DNA of 64,000 nucleotides, from positions 11,547,816-11,611,815 of the forward strand of contig NC_134176.1 in assembly GCF_964188355.1 (NCBI RefSeq), in the 5' to 3' direction. Under the pieces are notes generated by a model. That model was not told the DNA's origin. It did not search any database and was given only the letters and a program-made list of their open reading frames with translations. How positions within the stretch are numbered: the first letter of the stretch is position 1; every line of letters begins with the position of its first letter. Positions 27,901 to 42,900 of this stretch are shown piece after piece. A program made the translations under genes and the position numbers. This DNA comes from Buteo buteo. Taxonomy: Eukaryota > Chordata > Aves > Accipitriformes > Accipitridae.

Positions 27901-30900
27901 TTTCAAAAGAGTTACCACACATAAATAATTAGGTTACTTCAAGTCCTTTAAAATTTGTCAATTGGAATTTGAAGAAAAAAAGAGATACCTCAAAGTTGTT
28001 ATCAGTTATGAAGATCTTGGACAGTCAGCTATTGCTGTTGTCTTACAAGAACCGGCTTTGGGAGCATGACAGAAGTGAAATGAGGTGTAACTTGACCAGT
28101 TTTCTCCCTGATTTTTGGGCTGCACAGCACCAACACCTTTAAAGGCAGGGTGCTGAGACCATGGAGGTACTTCCATGTCCATTAGGTATATCATCCTCGA
28201 CACTTCAGTCTTCAGGAACTAGAGCTAGAAGACACTCCTACCAGTTCTAGAGCAACTTTAGAACTTCAGAGTAACTTTCAGTTAAAAAACTGACAAGTGT
28301 TTCAGATCCCACATAGTCGCAAGGGAACCTCTGATTTCAAGTCTGCTGCAAGCTACATTTCAGACTTGATAGTCTTTATAGATTGTATACAAGCAAAATG
28401 GGACACGACTCCAGAGAAAATGGCACATGCTTTGCCGTGCAAGTGCCTGTTACCTCAGCAGAATCCACTTATCTTTCTGCTTAAGTGCAATTCCTTACTG
28501 CCTACCGGATATTTTGAGTATGTAAGTATGTGTCCTGGCTAGAGGGAGAAAAGCAGCTTCTGAGACAGTCTTCACAGGCAAACAGACCTCAGGAATCACG
28601 AACTGCCCAGCAAAGAGCAGTGCCCCCAGAAGGTTGGCTCGGCCATCATTCTGCAACTCGTATATGGGCACCTAAAGAGCAGAGAATGAAATTACACCCT
28701 GTCCCTTATGTAAAGCCTACACAGCGGAAAAAAAAGAGTCCAACTTATGCAATACAAATACATGAATAATTTATGTAACAATGATTTATGACAAAGTTTC
28801 CTTCTTCATCCAACTATTTTAGACTGCAGCAGGTGGCAGGATTTCCCTCTGTGCTTAACAGACTTTTATAATTTAAGTGCTTAAAAGCCAATATAGAGAT
28901 AATTCTAGTGTGATTAAGCAGACTGAAAGACAGATTCAGGAAAAATATAAAAAATAGAAAGCAGGCATAGTTAAAGTGACTGAGCATGGGAGAAGTAATT
29001 GTACAGAGAAAAAGCAACAGCCCCAGATTATACAGAACTGCCACTATGGGCTTCACAACAGCTCTCTTGCACCATCTTTCCTCATAGTATAGAAAAACTG
29101 AGCCAGCACGTTATTACCAACAGAAAAGGACAAGATTAAAACCAGAAATTTGGTCTGCTGAGCGATGACTTCCATGCCTTTTCAAATTGCCTCTTTATTA
29201 ATAGGGAGGCAGAGTTCCTTTCAGCAATGAAAAAAAATCACATGCTCCATTGCTAGATCATATGTCAGGCAGATCTCCAAGCAATAGACACAAAAAGACA
29301 GTAAAACCTAGAATGTGATGTATCACAACTAGACTGCCCCATGTCAAGACAGTAAGTGGGAGCCTACTCCTTCCTAGACTTTTGTATTTTGACTTCAAAT
29401 AGACCACATGTGAAAGGGAAGTTATGAGATGGGGGAGGGAAATTTTACAGTGCAATGTTTCATCTCTCCTTTGTGATTAGAGCTGTATTTTACGCTCAAG
29501 CAAGCTATTCTAGTAAGACAACCCCTCCCCCTCAGACAACATGCAAAGGGCTGATCTCCAGCTAAGAGACTGAAAATTAATAAATGTAGTCTTTAGAGGA
29601 AAGGAAACAGACCATGTTAGATGCTTTGTGGAACCAAAATGATCAAAAATGCATCTAATGCTTAGAGATCATTTAAAAAATTATAAAGAATGCAACAATT
29701 AACATCAGACAGGATAACAACTGATGAAGTAAAAAGTAATAAGCTTCAGGGCTTTAAAAGAAAGAAAAAAAAAAGACAGCTAACAACCAGCAGCCACCTG
29801 AGGCTGGAAAGATGCTTCTCTCATAAACCGATTAATACACAATGGCCAATGACAGGCTCTTGTATCTTTCTCTGAAGCATCTGGCTCCAGCCATAATGAA
29901 CTACTGGTCTGATTTGGTACAGAGTTGTAAAGTCATTAATGATAAAATTATGGGGCAGATCCTCAGCTGGTGAGCTTGCCAATTCTCACTAATTTCTATC
30001 AGCGCTGTGATCATTCACCCTGGCCAGAGGCCTGCCCTGCACTACTAAACTATACAGTAATAATCAGGATACTACCTAGTTTTGCATATAAAAACCAAAA
30101 ATGAGGCTTCCAACTTCCACTTCTAATTAAGTCCATTACCTGAGATCCTGTCAGAACAACAGTTTTACCCAGATTCTCACACATGAAAGATAAGGCTGAA
30201 GCTGTATAGGCCATGGTATCAGTGCCGTGAAGGATCACAAAACCATCATACTTTTCATAATGCTCCTGGAGATGGAGAGACGGTTTTCACATTTAGAGCA
30301 ATGCACTGGCATCAGCAAGTGAGATACATATTGCATTACTTTCACTGATGCAAGCAACAACATAATACTTTAAAGGGTACTACACACATAATTCCTCCTA
30401 AAGTTATCCTGTGTTCAGTTTAAACACAATTAAGGGTTAATAGGACACTAAGCACTAGAGCCAATAATTCTAATTATGGAACAGTCAAAGAGATTCTTCT
30501 ATGTATACATATTAATGCAGCATTTTTAAACCAGATGACTGCTAATTAAGAAAAGCTTAGCAATGGCTTTAAACAGGAATGTTAACATATGCAAATTAGT
30601 CGTATAGTCTGATTTCTTGTTGCTGCTTTTACTTTAGGGATTACACCATTTACAGGAACAGATTAGGCAAACCAAGGCTATCATAACATATAGAAAAAAC
30701 AGTCCATTTAACCCGGGTGGCAGACAGGCAAATTGCCAGTGTAAGAGTGCCCTCTTCTGTTGAAAAGTCATCCTTTCTGCAGCAGTATGTGACTTCTGCA
30801 GCAGAAAGAGATGAAGAGGCTTCTTACTCGTTAATGTACATACACTTGAAGGTTTTTGAGAAGTCCCTTAGACTGTCAGTCACGTACAGATGCAAAAAGG

Positions 30901-33900
30901 AATTTTATAACAACTTTAATCTACATACAATGCCACATAGGAGGGTTTTTTTAAATGCAAAGCCATGAATTGCACAGTTCCTCTTGTTGAAATAAAGTAA
31001 TCCGCTGGCTTTTGGAGGAAAAAGGAATTGGTTCCTCTGTTTTAAGAGTGAGGCACATAGTAAACACTGTAGTGAGAGATACTGATGTCTCTGATGTAAT
31101 TTGGTAACATGGAAAGGATTACATAGAAGTCTATGCAGATACATGAAGTGCCAGTGTGGGGAAAAAAGGGGCTTTGCCATAGAATTATACGATTTAATTA
31201 AATTTAATTAAAATGCTACAGTAGGCACACATGCTTGGCATCTCCTGATAATAAGGTCACCTCCAAACTCACCTGCAGATTTCTACTTGTCCTTTTGCTA
31301 TTTCTTCACTGATACTTGTGTCTACATGTTGCTACCTACTAGAAGTTTCAGGGGATTTCTGCTTATCTCTTAACAAGTTAGCCAGCAGAACAACAGCCAG
31401 TGTTGCAAGATCTTTCTGTAGGCCAAAAGCAAAAAGCTTTTGATGCAAAAAGCATGTTGGAGTTATTCACCAATGCAATAATAAGTAAGCTTCAAGAAGA
31501 GCTAAAGATCACAGAAATAGCCACTTGTCCTCTAAGTCCATCAGTACGCTCATGAGTATTTTCAGCCTTATGAACCTTATTAGATGCTAAAGAACACAGC
31601 TTGGTTTAAGCTTCGTAATGTAAAAGATCAGGCTGGCAATAAAGGAGATATCCCACAGAAACATCTAGAATGTTTCAGTCTGGAAAGTCATCAGCATGTT
31701 ACAGCTGTGCCAAGTGTCTGTCCAAGAAGAACACCAAGTGGCAGTGTCTATGCATAAGCCAGACAGGTGAAGTTTGGGGTTTTTTTCTCCCCTTCTCAGC
31801 ACTTTTCACTTGGATCACATGAACTGGATATTCATACATACAGAGAAGCTGCATTCAGTGTACAGGAAAGAAACACTTTTTTTGGTAATAAAACTAATAT
31901 GTCATTAAGGAAGAAAGGTAAATTCTCTCCTGTTCAGCATGGAATTTGCTGCTTTCTACTCTTGGCCCTGGGCTTTTCCCAGCTGCACCCCAGTCCATCC
32001 TAGAGGCTCTCCACTTATACACCAGCTCCATCTCTTCTGCACCCTGGCAAGATGCATTTGATAGGAGGAGCATCATCCCTAGTTTGGTGGTTTCGGGATT
32101 AGAGGACCTAAAGGTGAAAGACTGTTACCTGAATCTTCAGCATCAATACCTGCATTATTATACCATTTTCATGCATTCATACAGCTTGGTCAAAGAAGGA
32201 AATTTACACTATAAAGACCACTATCGCAGAGCGAGCAGGAGTGGAAGAGCAACATCTTACTAGGCCCACGGGGTTATTTATTTCTAACAGCTATGTATGA
32301 ATTCCTGGTGTGAAGTATTTGAAGTGTTTTGCATTTCTACTTTCTTAAAAGCACACAGCTAAGTTCAGATATGGGGACAGGAGCAGAGAAATGCTGATTT
32401 TTTTTTAATCTAGAGAAGGATGTAATGAATTTATCTATACATGCAGAAATATCTAGGGCTTTAAACATTTTCTAGTGTGGGAAACCTAACCATGATCGCA
32501 TTTTTCCTACTGGCTGCAAAGCCAAAGCTAGTCAAGTCCATCTGTGTCCAGAGTAAGCAAGGCATAAAGACATGAAACTATTTTCTATGTCAATAGCCAA
32601 TTATTAAGCTATTTGAACATTCAAATTATGTGTAACCAAGCAACCTTCAGTTAAGTCACCTACACCTGAGGATTTTATTCAACATTTTTGGACAGTGAAT
32701 TTAAGTCAAGGTTTTAGAATATATCAATCTACATATTACACACCCTATTTAATCATAGCTGCAATTTTCCCACTTTCTTGTATGGAGTTATGACATGGCT
32801 TATCATTGGAAGAACTTGTAACTTTAATGAGTTTGCAACATTTTCAAAACAAAAAAAAGGGCAAGCCTTGCAAGCACAGTACTTATTACTTTGCAAGTAA
32901 CTAAGCAAGGAACATAACATTTACATTTTAAATAAAAAAATATACACATATAGCCCTACTGAACTGTTTTATCTTGCTAAGTATACTAGACATACTGCTG
33001 GTTTTGTTTAAGCAACAAATGAATTCTTATCCTACACCATAGTACCTCAAGTTTCTTTGCAATTTTGGCCCAGTCCTCCGGCGTCATGTTGGAAGAATCA
33101 AGCAGCGGTGAGAGCTCCAGGATTGTGTAAAAAATTCTTTTGTTTTGCTTAGAGACACTATGAAGAAAGAGGATTAAAAAACACCAAAAAACAACAAACC
33201 AACAACTTAGAGCTAACATCAGCTCATCACTTCTAATTTTTTCTCTAAATCAGTAGTTTTCACCCTTTTCCTCCCTATCCCCCAAGTCTATGGCAAAAAA
33301 ATGGTCTTAAATTTGGAACATTAAGTTCCAAGTTTAGAAGTTCATGACTTGATGTGGTTTAAAGCACAAATTCCTAAATTTAATTTAATAAAAAATAAAA
33401 TTTGGGAGGGGGAGAGGGGTTGATAAAACTAAAGACAGAAAAGAAGAACCCAGACTTACTGTAAGTTTGGAACCGAGTTCTAACAAAAGTCAATATGAAG
33501 CCTTAAGGTTTAAAAGTGCTTCATAAGCTATTGAGAGGACTCTCTAAAACTCCCAAGGTTTACAGGAGGTCAACAGAAGAGTTGCAACAATTTTTTGATC
33601 CTTTGATAAATACAGATACCCTATAAATAGATACTCTTTCCTGACATAAAGGGTCTCTTCTCTTAAGAGTCTTATGGCTGGGATTAATTTTTGCGGCCTT
33701 TAGAAGATCTACTCTTCTCAGTTTCTCTAACCTCATATTTCAGAAAAAACTCTTGGTTAGTTAAGGTGTTCAAGTAAACTGTTGCCTTTGCCAGTAATAG
33801 GCTAACTTTGTAAAATCCCAGTCCCAGCCTATTAGGCCTGTTGTCACCTTGTTGTGAAAGTTCGCTCTATGGTACCAGCTGTCTCTGGTTATGATGTGGA

Positions 33901-36900
33901 GTTTAAGCATGTGATAATAGCAAAGATCTTAAAATACTGGCATAGGTTCAAAACAGAGGCCTCAGGGCTATAAACAACTCACTGGCAATCAATTATTGGC
34001 CACTGAACAAGTGCAACCTTGACAGCTCGGAAAAAACCTGTTCTAAATACAATGAAAACAAGACAAAGCATCTATGCAAGGGAAAAAAACCCAACCCAAA
34101 CCAAAAATGAACAGTCGATCAATAGGATGAAGTACCTGTGGGGCTGAGGAATGTAACACTTTCAATCATCATGCAGTGTGTAGTCCAGCAGATGGAGACC
34201 AAAGATTAAGTGTCTAGACACTCAAACACCTTACAAAAGGTACACAATCCCAAATTTGGAGGGGACTTAAAGGCAATGATGGCTATGGAATAACAGTGGG
34301 ATTGTCCTAGCTCTAAGCATGCTGTCTGCTCTCCCTGCTTCCCAGGACCATGGGTCTCCCTTTCTCCACCTGCCTATCTCAAGAAATCTGACTCTTCAAA
34401 GACCTCTGATTTGCCAGCCAAATGGACTGCATACAGAGCATCTGTTTTACCCCACAAAGCATGCTTATTTCTCCACATTAACTTTCTAACCTTTCAGAAT
34501 AAAGTCAACCACATATATAAATTCAACTTTGCAGTTAAGATGTGCAGTAATAAAAGAACCCTACTTACTACCCTAATATTTTCTGCTACCTTTCTGAAGC
34601 TTGGAAGAGGATAGAATAACCACCGTTTTCACCCATTCTTACGTCAGTTGGAATATGTTCCTATTTAGCAATGCAGTGGCCAACAAGCAGCTAACAAAGA
34701 ACTGCTAGCAGGCCAGCTCTGCCCTTCCTATTCGCTCTTCCAGGCAGAGCCATCTGGAACATGTTCAACAGGATCATCTTCAGAGCATTCTCAATGCTTT
34801 TCCATTGCCTGAGGATAATGGGAAGTTCCCTGCCAGTTGTAACTGTGATATATACTTCAACATTTACACTGGAAGACAGTCATAGGCTATAGAAAAGACC
34901 AGGTTACTGCATGGCTGCGTAAAACTTCCTGAAGTAAGGTGCTTAGAGCACAGAAAAGTTGATTACCTTCCCTCGGCATTTACTATAGTGTTTTGTTCCC
35001 ACTCACAATTCTTGTGTATATTTTCAACAATATAAAAATATGCAAAAACAAGAGTTGATCATCAATTCATCAGCTAATAAAATCTGAAGACCCACTCTCC
35101 TTATGAGGCCTGTAAGACAGTTGCGTACAGCAGAGAGCGCATTTAAAAAATGTGTAGTTTTCATTCATAACCAACTGACGTACTGTACCTAAGAAGTTAG
35201 ACTTCATATGAAAAATTACCTTGTTGGGTGTCACACTTACACATGCTAAGAGTAACTTTGGAAGTCAGTTGAAAATCTGTGAAAAGAAAGCTCCCCTGAG
35301 GATGCGCTGTTTAAATAAACCATGACATAGTGACACCAGAGACCAGCCTCGTCTACAACTTTTGATGCCTCTCGCTAAAAAGAGATTGTACCGTTCCTCT
35401 TGCATCAAGGTTATCACACAGATATACAAAGTTCACAAATTACTCCTATTTTCTCCCCTCAGAAACTCACAATGTTTCTCAACTGCCTAGTTAAAATATC
35501 ACTCAGCTAGCACAAAAGAGAAAATGGCAAATTGCCATGACTAACCTCCAGAAACGGCACTCAGCAGTGCCAGAAAAACAAGACAAGACTGTTTTTTAAA
35601 CTTCAGTTTTTGATGTAAGTGATTATTTTAAGCTTTTTTATTCTTTACAGAAAAGATGTGCCAGGAGAAGTATATTTAGGACTTAAATGGGTATATTAGT
35701 GTAGTTTTGTTATATTTCAAATCCCTTAAAGTATTTAAAAGTTATTCAGTTACAAGCACAGTATCGTAACAGAGCTCCATTTTTCTTAGTATAACCATCG
35801 TGTTTAACACAAACTGTATGTTCACATCAATACTGCTCAACCAGGAGTTCATTTCTCTTCCCTTTACCCCTTTGCCTGCCATCTGCCTTTTAAGGGGTTC
35901 CTTTTAAAAGCTTTACATGGAGATCTCAACACAAAATAGAAGGAAATTAATAAACCTTACATTTCCTTTGTATGTCCTGATTTTCTCCTTAAAGATTAAA
36001 GAATATCCATTTTTACTCTTATGGCAAAACAGCTATAGTCCCATTTATTTTTGAATGACTGCGTAAAATCATCCTTTGTGCAAAGTTAATATGTTTACAG
36101 GGTACTGTCATTCATCACAGCTGGGGAATATCTCAAATTAGCATATTGCCCTCTAAATAAAACCTATAAGCTTATTAATTATTGCCCAACAGTTAAGAAG
36201 CAATGCAGATTAATTATAAGCCCATCGCTTATTATCATAATGTTGCATAAATTTGGGAAAGACAATCAGCTTTTAGGTTTTTTGTAAAAACAGAAGGCCT
36301 GCAGAATTAAAGCATGAGGCCTATGCACAGATGCATTAATTAGATGCTACTTTTTCAGACATATGTTGAAGATAATTCACACAAATCTGTATATACAGTT
36401 TTCTCAGTTTCTATAGAATATTTGTATGTTTGCACAGTAGCAAATTAATATCCAAAACAAGAAAAAAATGCAGGACTAAGCTGCCCAAAATGGTTACTTG
36501 TTGCCCAATTCAAAAGTTATTTCTCAAGCAGTTGTAAGACGCTTCATTGCAAATATATCAAAACAGACATTTTCTACCATGCCGGACATGGTAGGCTTTT
36601 TCCTTTTAAGTCAATATAAGTATTTCTGCTAATCTCATAATGGATTCTTCACATTAGATGTTTGGAGATGTAATTATCTGAAAATTAACAAGATACTTCC
36701 TAACCCTTCCTCTCCCCAAAGAAAGTGTACTTACGGGAGCACCAATGTGTTCTCTGGAAATTCATGGAAGTTGTTCAGTTTTGTTTCCTGGGCATATGCC
36801 TCATCATGCAGCATCGGCATAGTTTTCAAGCTGCTTACTAATTTATTGGCCTCAGGAGCAAGTCCTTAAAGATAAAGAATAAAAGAAGTAAATAAAGGAG

Positions 36901-39900
36901 CAGAGATGGAAGGAAGCAAGGGGCACAATAAGGATGCAAGTAAAGTTACACAGCTGTTTGCCCATCCTTCCAAAGTAAATTTAAACAGTCTATTGCCAGT
37001 TTAAGAACACGAAAACTGAATACAACCAATAAGTCTCCATGCAGTTGTTCTTTTCTTGACTTGAAATAAATCATTCTTTTATTTAAGAGAAATAATGTTA
37101 CAAATCTCCTCTCTATGAAATATTTGTGTTTTACCTATTTTTAATTGTTGCTTGTGTGCAAATACCGATCAGCAGTAGGGGCAGGAAGACAATTTTTGCA
37201 ACTGTAGCAAAAAGCTACCATTCTCTTTTACATTTGCCATAGCTATTCTCTACCTAGTGGCAGAAGACTTACAAAACACTGAGCATTATTTTGTACTGTT
37301 GTCATGGTTTAACCCCAGCCGGCAACTAAGCACCACACAGCCGCTCGTTCACCTCCCTCACAGTGGGATGGGCTAGAGAATCAGAAGGGTAAAAGTGAAA
37401 AAACTCATGGGCTGAGACAAAGACAGTTTAATAGGTAAAGCAAAAGCTGCGCACGCAAGCAAAGCAAAACAAGGAAATCATTCCCCACTTCCCATCGGCA
37501 GGCAGGTGTTCAGCCATCTCCAGGAAAGCAGGGCTCCACCACGGTTACTTGGGAAGACAAACACCATAACTCTGAACATCCCCCCCCACGTCCTTCTTTT
37601 CCCCCCATCTTTATATGCTGAGCATGATGCCATATGGTCTGGAATATCCCTTTGGTCAGTTGGGGTCAGCTGTCCCGGCTGTGTCCCCCTCCCAACTCCT
37701 TGTGCACCCCCAGCCTCCTCACTGGTGGGGTGGGGTGAGGAGCAGGAAAGGCCTTGGCTCTGTGTAAGCACTGCTCAGCAGTAAGGAAAACATCTCTGAA
37801 TTATCAACACTGTTTCCAGCACAAATCCAAAACATAGCCTCATACTAGCTACTATGAAGAAAATTAACTCTATCACAGCCAAAACCAGCACAACTATAAT
37901 AAAGTTGTGATATTTTTACCTAAACTTCTTGGCCTACAGCAGTATTGGCACAAACAGCAAGGTACTGGTATGACTAGGTTGGAAAGCTGCACATTATGTC
38001 TCACTGTCAATGGCAATAGCATTTCCACAGAGAAAAAAACCAACAACAACAAATAAAAGAGAATGCTAAAACAAACCCCACAGTAGGTATTGAGCACTGA
38101 CAGATACAAAGATCTGTATCTATATTGAGATAGTTAAGACTCTTCTAGGAAGCTGAGGTTTCTCTAAGTGCTCTAATCACTCTCTTGAATAGGTACTTTG
38201 CATTAGCAGGTTAAGGACTGAACATCTCAATTGACAAAAGGTAGAGAAGGTGCATAAGCTGCCGAATAGAAAAAGTTGAAAGTGGGGATGCATCTTAAGC
38301 TCTGTTCATTCTCTCCCTACCTGTGAGCAGGGGCCCTAAAACGGTTGGGGCTTAAACTAGCCAAAGTACATTTAGTGTTTGCTGGATCTGCAAGTGTCAT
38401 GGTTGCAACCAGGTATTTCAGAGGGAATCTACATGCTATTCCCTATTAGCCAGAAAGACACCTAAATTTTTGATGTTACAATCCTCAGCATCATAGAGCT
38501 GAGTTCATTTGTGAATCTAACTTGCAACTCATCTCCCAATACCCCGTTTCAGGAATGACAGCAACAGTCCTGGCATCCAGAGTCAGAAGCCACCCTGTTT
38601 TTCTTAAGTCTGGCTTTCTGAGATGTTTTTCATTCAATGAACTTCCATCAGAGGTAGTGCCATCTCGACTTCAAGATTCTACTGGCTTCACTGTCCAGTT
38701 CAGTTTCATCTCAGTCAATGTGTCTTATACCACCTGTTCAGATGGCTAGCAAGCTTTCAAACCTCATTATTCTACTTCTGCTAGTCCTAGTTATTCCTAA
38801 TTTGAGGCCAGGTAATTCTCTCTTACTTCCTAGTTCTTCTGTTTGTGTAAACACAATTCTCATCCAAGTTAGCATCTGTATTTTTTTTTTTGCTTCACCT
38901 TCAAACAGCAAAGTTTATTTAAAATACTCCAAAACAGAGACAGTATTTTCAATAGTATTTCTGTCTTTTTCCATTTACTTTCCAAACTGATGGAAGAATC
39001 CTTAAGAACTCCCTAATCTCCCTCTTGGCTTGCCTTAAATGAAGTAACAGGCCTCTTCATAGCCAACTTTCTCACAGGACAGCAATAGCATTTGAGTGGA
39101 TTTGTTTGGACTCCTGCCGGAATACTTTGTTTTTCAAAATATACTTAACATGCTTTCAAGCTCTGGATGTTTCGTTCATTCAGCTATAATCCCTGGTTTT
39201 CCTATTAAGGATGTTCCTAGCTTAGTCACAAATGGCCACTTCTGCTGCGCTTGGGCATAGAGTCTTTTTGGCTCTGAAATGCAGCCCAGTTTCAAGTGTT
39301 TTCTGATTATTTTTCTGTTTGTCCAATCCTCATCTTACTTGGAATATTAACAATGGATTAGACTGTTTATTTTTGTATTTGCCCCAGGAACCAGAGAGCT
39401 GATATACATTAATATTCTTAAATCCCTTCTCTATAAGTGGCAGTTCCTCATCTCTTCTCTTAATCACAATTCTGTCAGGATTTTTCTGTAATTGCTTGCA
39501 CTGAACTTAAACCTTTTTTTAAGACATTCTGCAGATGTATCCAAGATGACCCACTTACAACCTGTGCAGTCCCCTAAATGCATCTACGTTTAGCAGTGTT
39601 TCTGCTTTACAGCTTCAAGAAGCAAACACTGGGGAACTCAAGTGCAACGGTTTTAAGAACACTTCTACTTTATTATGCATGGAAAACATCTTTTGTGAGC
39701 CAAGCTTGTTAACCAAGTATTTGAAGCAACTTCACCCCTGCAGAGAAGAGGCAGACTGTGCAACTTGTCCAAACAGCTCTCATCAACTTCTGTCCTGCCC
39801 CTCTTTAGCTGGCCAACCCTGGCATCACAAAGCAGACGGACAAAGGCAGAACAGCAAACAAGCAACTATGGCCGAGGAGAACAAGCATGGTTCTGTCTCA

Positions 39901-42900
39901 TCTACAGTTGAGGACTCTGCTTTTCACTCTAGTGCTGTAGATAACAGTTATAGCTACTTGCCAATCAAGATATCCTATAACCTGTGCTGCAGCAGAGAAC
40001 AAGGAGCTGAAAAAGTCTGATGCAGCTGTGTCAGTGGGGCTCTGCACCTAAGAAACCACAGGTGCTGGGGAGAAGGAGCATACTGTACATCAGCATGCTG
40101 AAGTCATCATCCCCAATCCTAATAAACTCTCCATGCTGAGGAATACAAAGGACGTCAACAAACCAGTTTTTATCTATAGGAATATCAATACAAATGGCAC
40201 ACGCATCTACAGTGCCAGATCCCAAAAGTAACAGCTACATTTTGCAAAGGCAGAAAAACAGAAAGTGTTCTCCAAAATATTAATTTCTGCAGCTGTAGCA
40301 CTTGAAGCATTCAGAAGTGAGGTGCACAGGTCTCAAACAGAAAAAGGGTTGGACTACAGCAGCCAGTCTTTCGGCAGTCTAGTACATCTAGAAAAAACCA
40401 AGTTATGCAGGCAGACTCTATTCCAAGATAAGTAATCTTTCTAAGGGGATTTAGCTTAGTTCTACTTGTATTTGTTGGGTGGGGTTTTTTTCTTAGTATT
40501 TCAGGTAAAAGCTAGGAAAAAGATCCAGCCCACAAGTCCAAGGAAAAGATCTTCCCAAAGGCACCAGCCAGGAGGTACACGAACACAAACTTGATGCAAA
40601 GATTAGTATCACAGTAACCTCACTGAAAAGTGCAGTAAGATTCTCTTTCTGAAATGAGCTACCAATAAGCCAAAAGAGGCTGTTGTAGGAGGAAACAAGT
40701 AGGAGGCAGTAGAAGGAAGAAATTTTAAAAATGCACTGAAATGGCTTATTTGACAGCAAAAACATGAACACGGTGAGAATCTGCAACTGAGTCTGGCTGT
40801 CACCCAACTCACACAAAAACAGACTATCCATCCTCTGAAAATTAGTCCTGCTCAGGTAAACTGTAGGCATGCAGAAAGTCCAAGAAGTCCAAGACATGCT
40901 GGAGTTGTCACACGTGCACAGGTCAACTGCGGAACCTCTGCAGGAGGTTTACAATCAGATATCATGATGATAAATAATCACTCCATACATGCACAATGAG
41001 CCCAGGGAACATGATTGTATCAGTCTTGTACATGGGGGCAGTTTTACACAGGAACGCATTCCTTGCAGAACACATCAGGCCTACCAAAAATATCTGAATT
41101 TAAAAATTAAAACATCTCCTCCCAGCAACTGGAAATGCCACAGAAAAGCTTGTAAGCCTAGACAGAAATTAGTTAGGTAGAAACCTAGCTTGATCCCTTC
41201 ACTTTGAGCAGTTGCTGCTATGAAAGGTTTTGTGCAGCTCAGGGAAGCTACTTCTATTTGCCTTGCTTGAAATAAAACACTTTTAGTTCTAGGTATGGTT
41301 GTAAACAGGCACTTTCTATACATTGATGAAAAAAAGAAAAGAGCATCTATTGCTTTTTCCTTTGAAGCATGCTGCCTTTCCCATACCTTTTCACCAACTT
41401 CTGTCTGAACACTAAAGACTGCCAAATATTCTGAAATCAGTACTCTGGCTGCTCTGCTGCTAGAGCTGTTGTATGAAAAGCACGTTGGAACCCTCACCAG
41501 GATATAGCAAGTCAGCGTCATTGGATCATAACTGTTAGATTGTTTGCACATGCTTTAATGATTGACACTTCTTAAGCAAAAGTAAAAAAAAGGCATACAA
41601 GATGAGAAAAGGTTATAGAGTTCATTTATAAAAGAATGAGATGTGATTTTAATTTATTTGCTTTAAAGAGGTATTTCAGAAGCTGAGACAATAGAAGTAG
41701 GAAATTATTTTAGTATAAACAATGCAGACAGAGAGAGGAAAGTCACCACCTGTCATTTGAAATATAAATTTGGGGGTTTTTTGTTTGTTTGTGTTTTTTT
41801 GGAGGGGGGGGGTGTGGCGAGGGGGGGGTGGGTTTTTTTGGGTTTTTTACAACTTACATTAAACACAAACATGACAGCCAGAAAAAAACAAAACAGAAAA
41901 CCCCTTAAAGCATCTTCCCTACAATAATAAGGATCAGCCAGCCACCACCTTCTGAGAAGGAAGGATATGTATTAGAAAAAAAAATCTAGTCTAGAAAGCT
42001 CTGAGGTGAAGCTCCAAGTGTTTTAATGCTACAAATGAGTAGCTGAGATGGTGTTTCAGGCAGGGACTTGAAATTCTGTAGTAGGGAACACAAGTACTCA
42101 TGCTTCTGAATCTAGAGAGACACAGGCTCTGGAAGCCCTGGCATGCTCCACTGCCTCCCAAGTGGATGAGGAAGGAAACTGAATAGATGTTCATCAAAAC
42201 TGGCCTGCTGCCCTCTCCCCCCAGCCCTATATGCTACCCTCTTTCCCTTTATACCAATGCTGGTAAATGCACATCCCTGCAGCAAGTCAGACCTGGCTGA
42301 AATCCGTTCTTTTCCCTGGTCACGTTAGCTGGCTGATGCTTCTGGCATCCCTTGGATCTGTGCCAACTGAGTGAGGGTCTAGTGGTGCTCAGGTGCCACT
42401 CCAGCCAGCTTCTGGATTGGGGGCCTGGGGAGGGGGGTAGTGGGGGGTGTTAGGTGAGTTTAGGCTTCTACCTGCTGACATTATGGGCACCTGAAAACAC
42501 ATAGCATCTACCTGTAGGTACCTAAGAAACTTTCAGGTGAAATGCAGGCAGTATACTGAGACATCTGAGTTCAATTTTGGATTTAAACATTTTTCTGCTG
42601 TGTAGAAGGGGGTTTGGCATACCTAGCCTTTTCGTCAAGGTAAGTCTCACCCTCCTTTGGTGAGGTAAAGCAGAACTCTTCAATGATTTCTTGAAAGTAG
42701 TCAAGACCTGGTAGGAGAGCAGCAGAAGTCTGCCTAGAGGCAGACGAGCACAGATGTTGCATCTGATCTCGCTCGTTATGCCACTTGGCAGCACGTATGC
42801 TGCCACACTTGCATCAGCTGCGTCTGTCAGGTCACCACTTGAAAATCCTTGACACGGCCACCACCCCCAACAGCCCACGCTCTTCCCAGTGGGAATGCGA

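Larger units (their letters stand above)
27515..36734 (-). other. ASPG introns 5, 4, 3 and 2
   Basis: Intron 5 is 27515-28587, intron 4 is 28672-30139, intron 3 is 30266-33045 and intron 2 is 33158-36734. Outside exons 5, 4 and 3, no further feature is supported. A short palindromic AATTTAATTAAATTTAATTAA stretch lies near 31195. Confidence 0.8.

Noticed and set aside
39679..40020. 113-codon plus-strand frame in intron 1
   Set aside because: No recognised domain and no exon signals; treated as chance.
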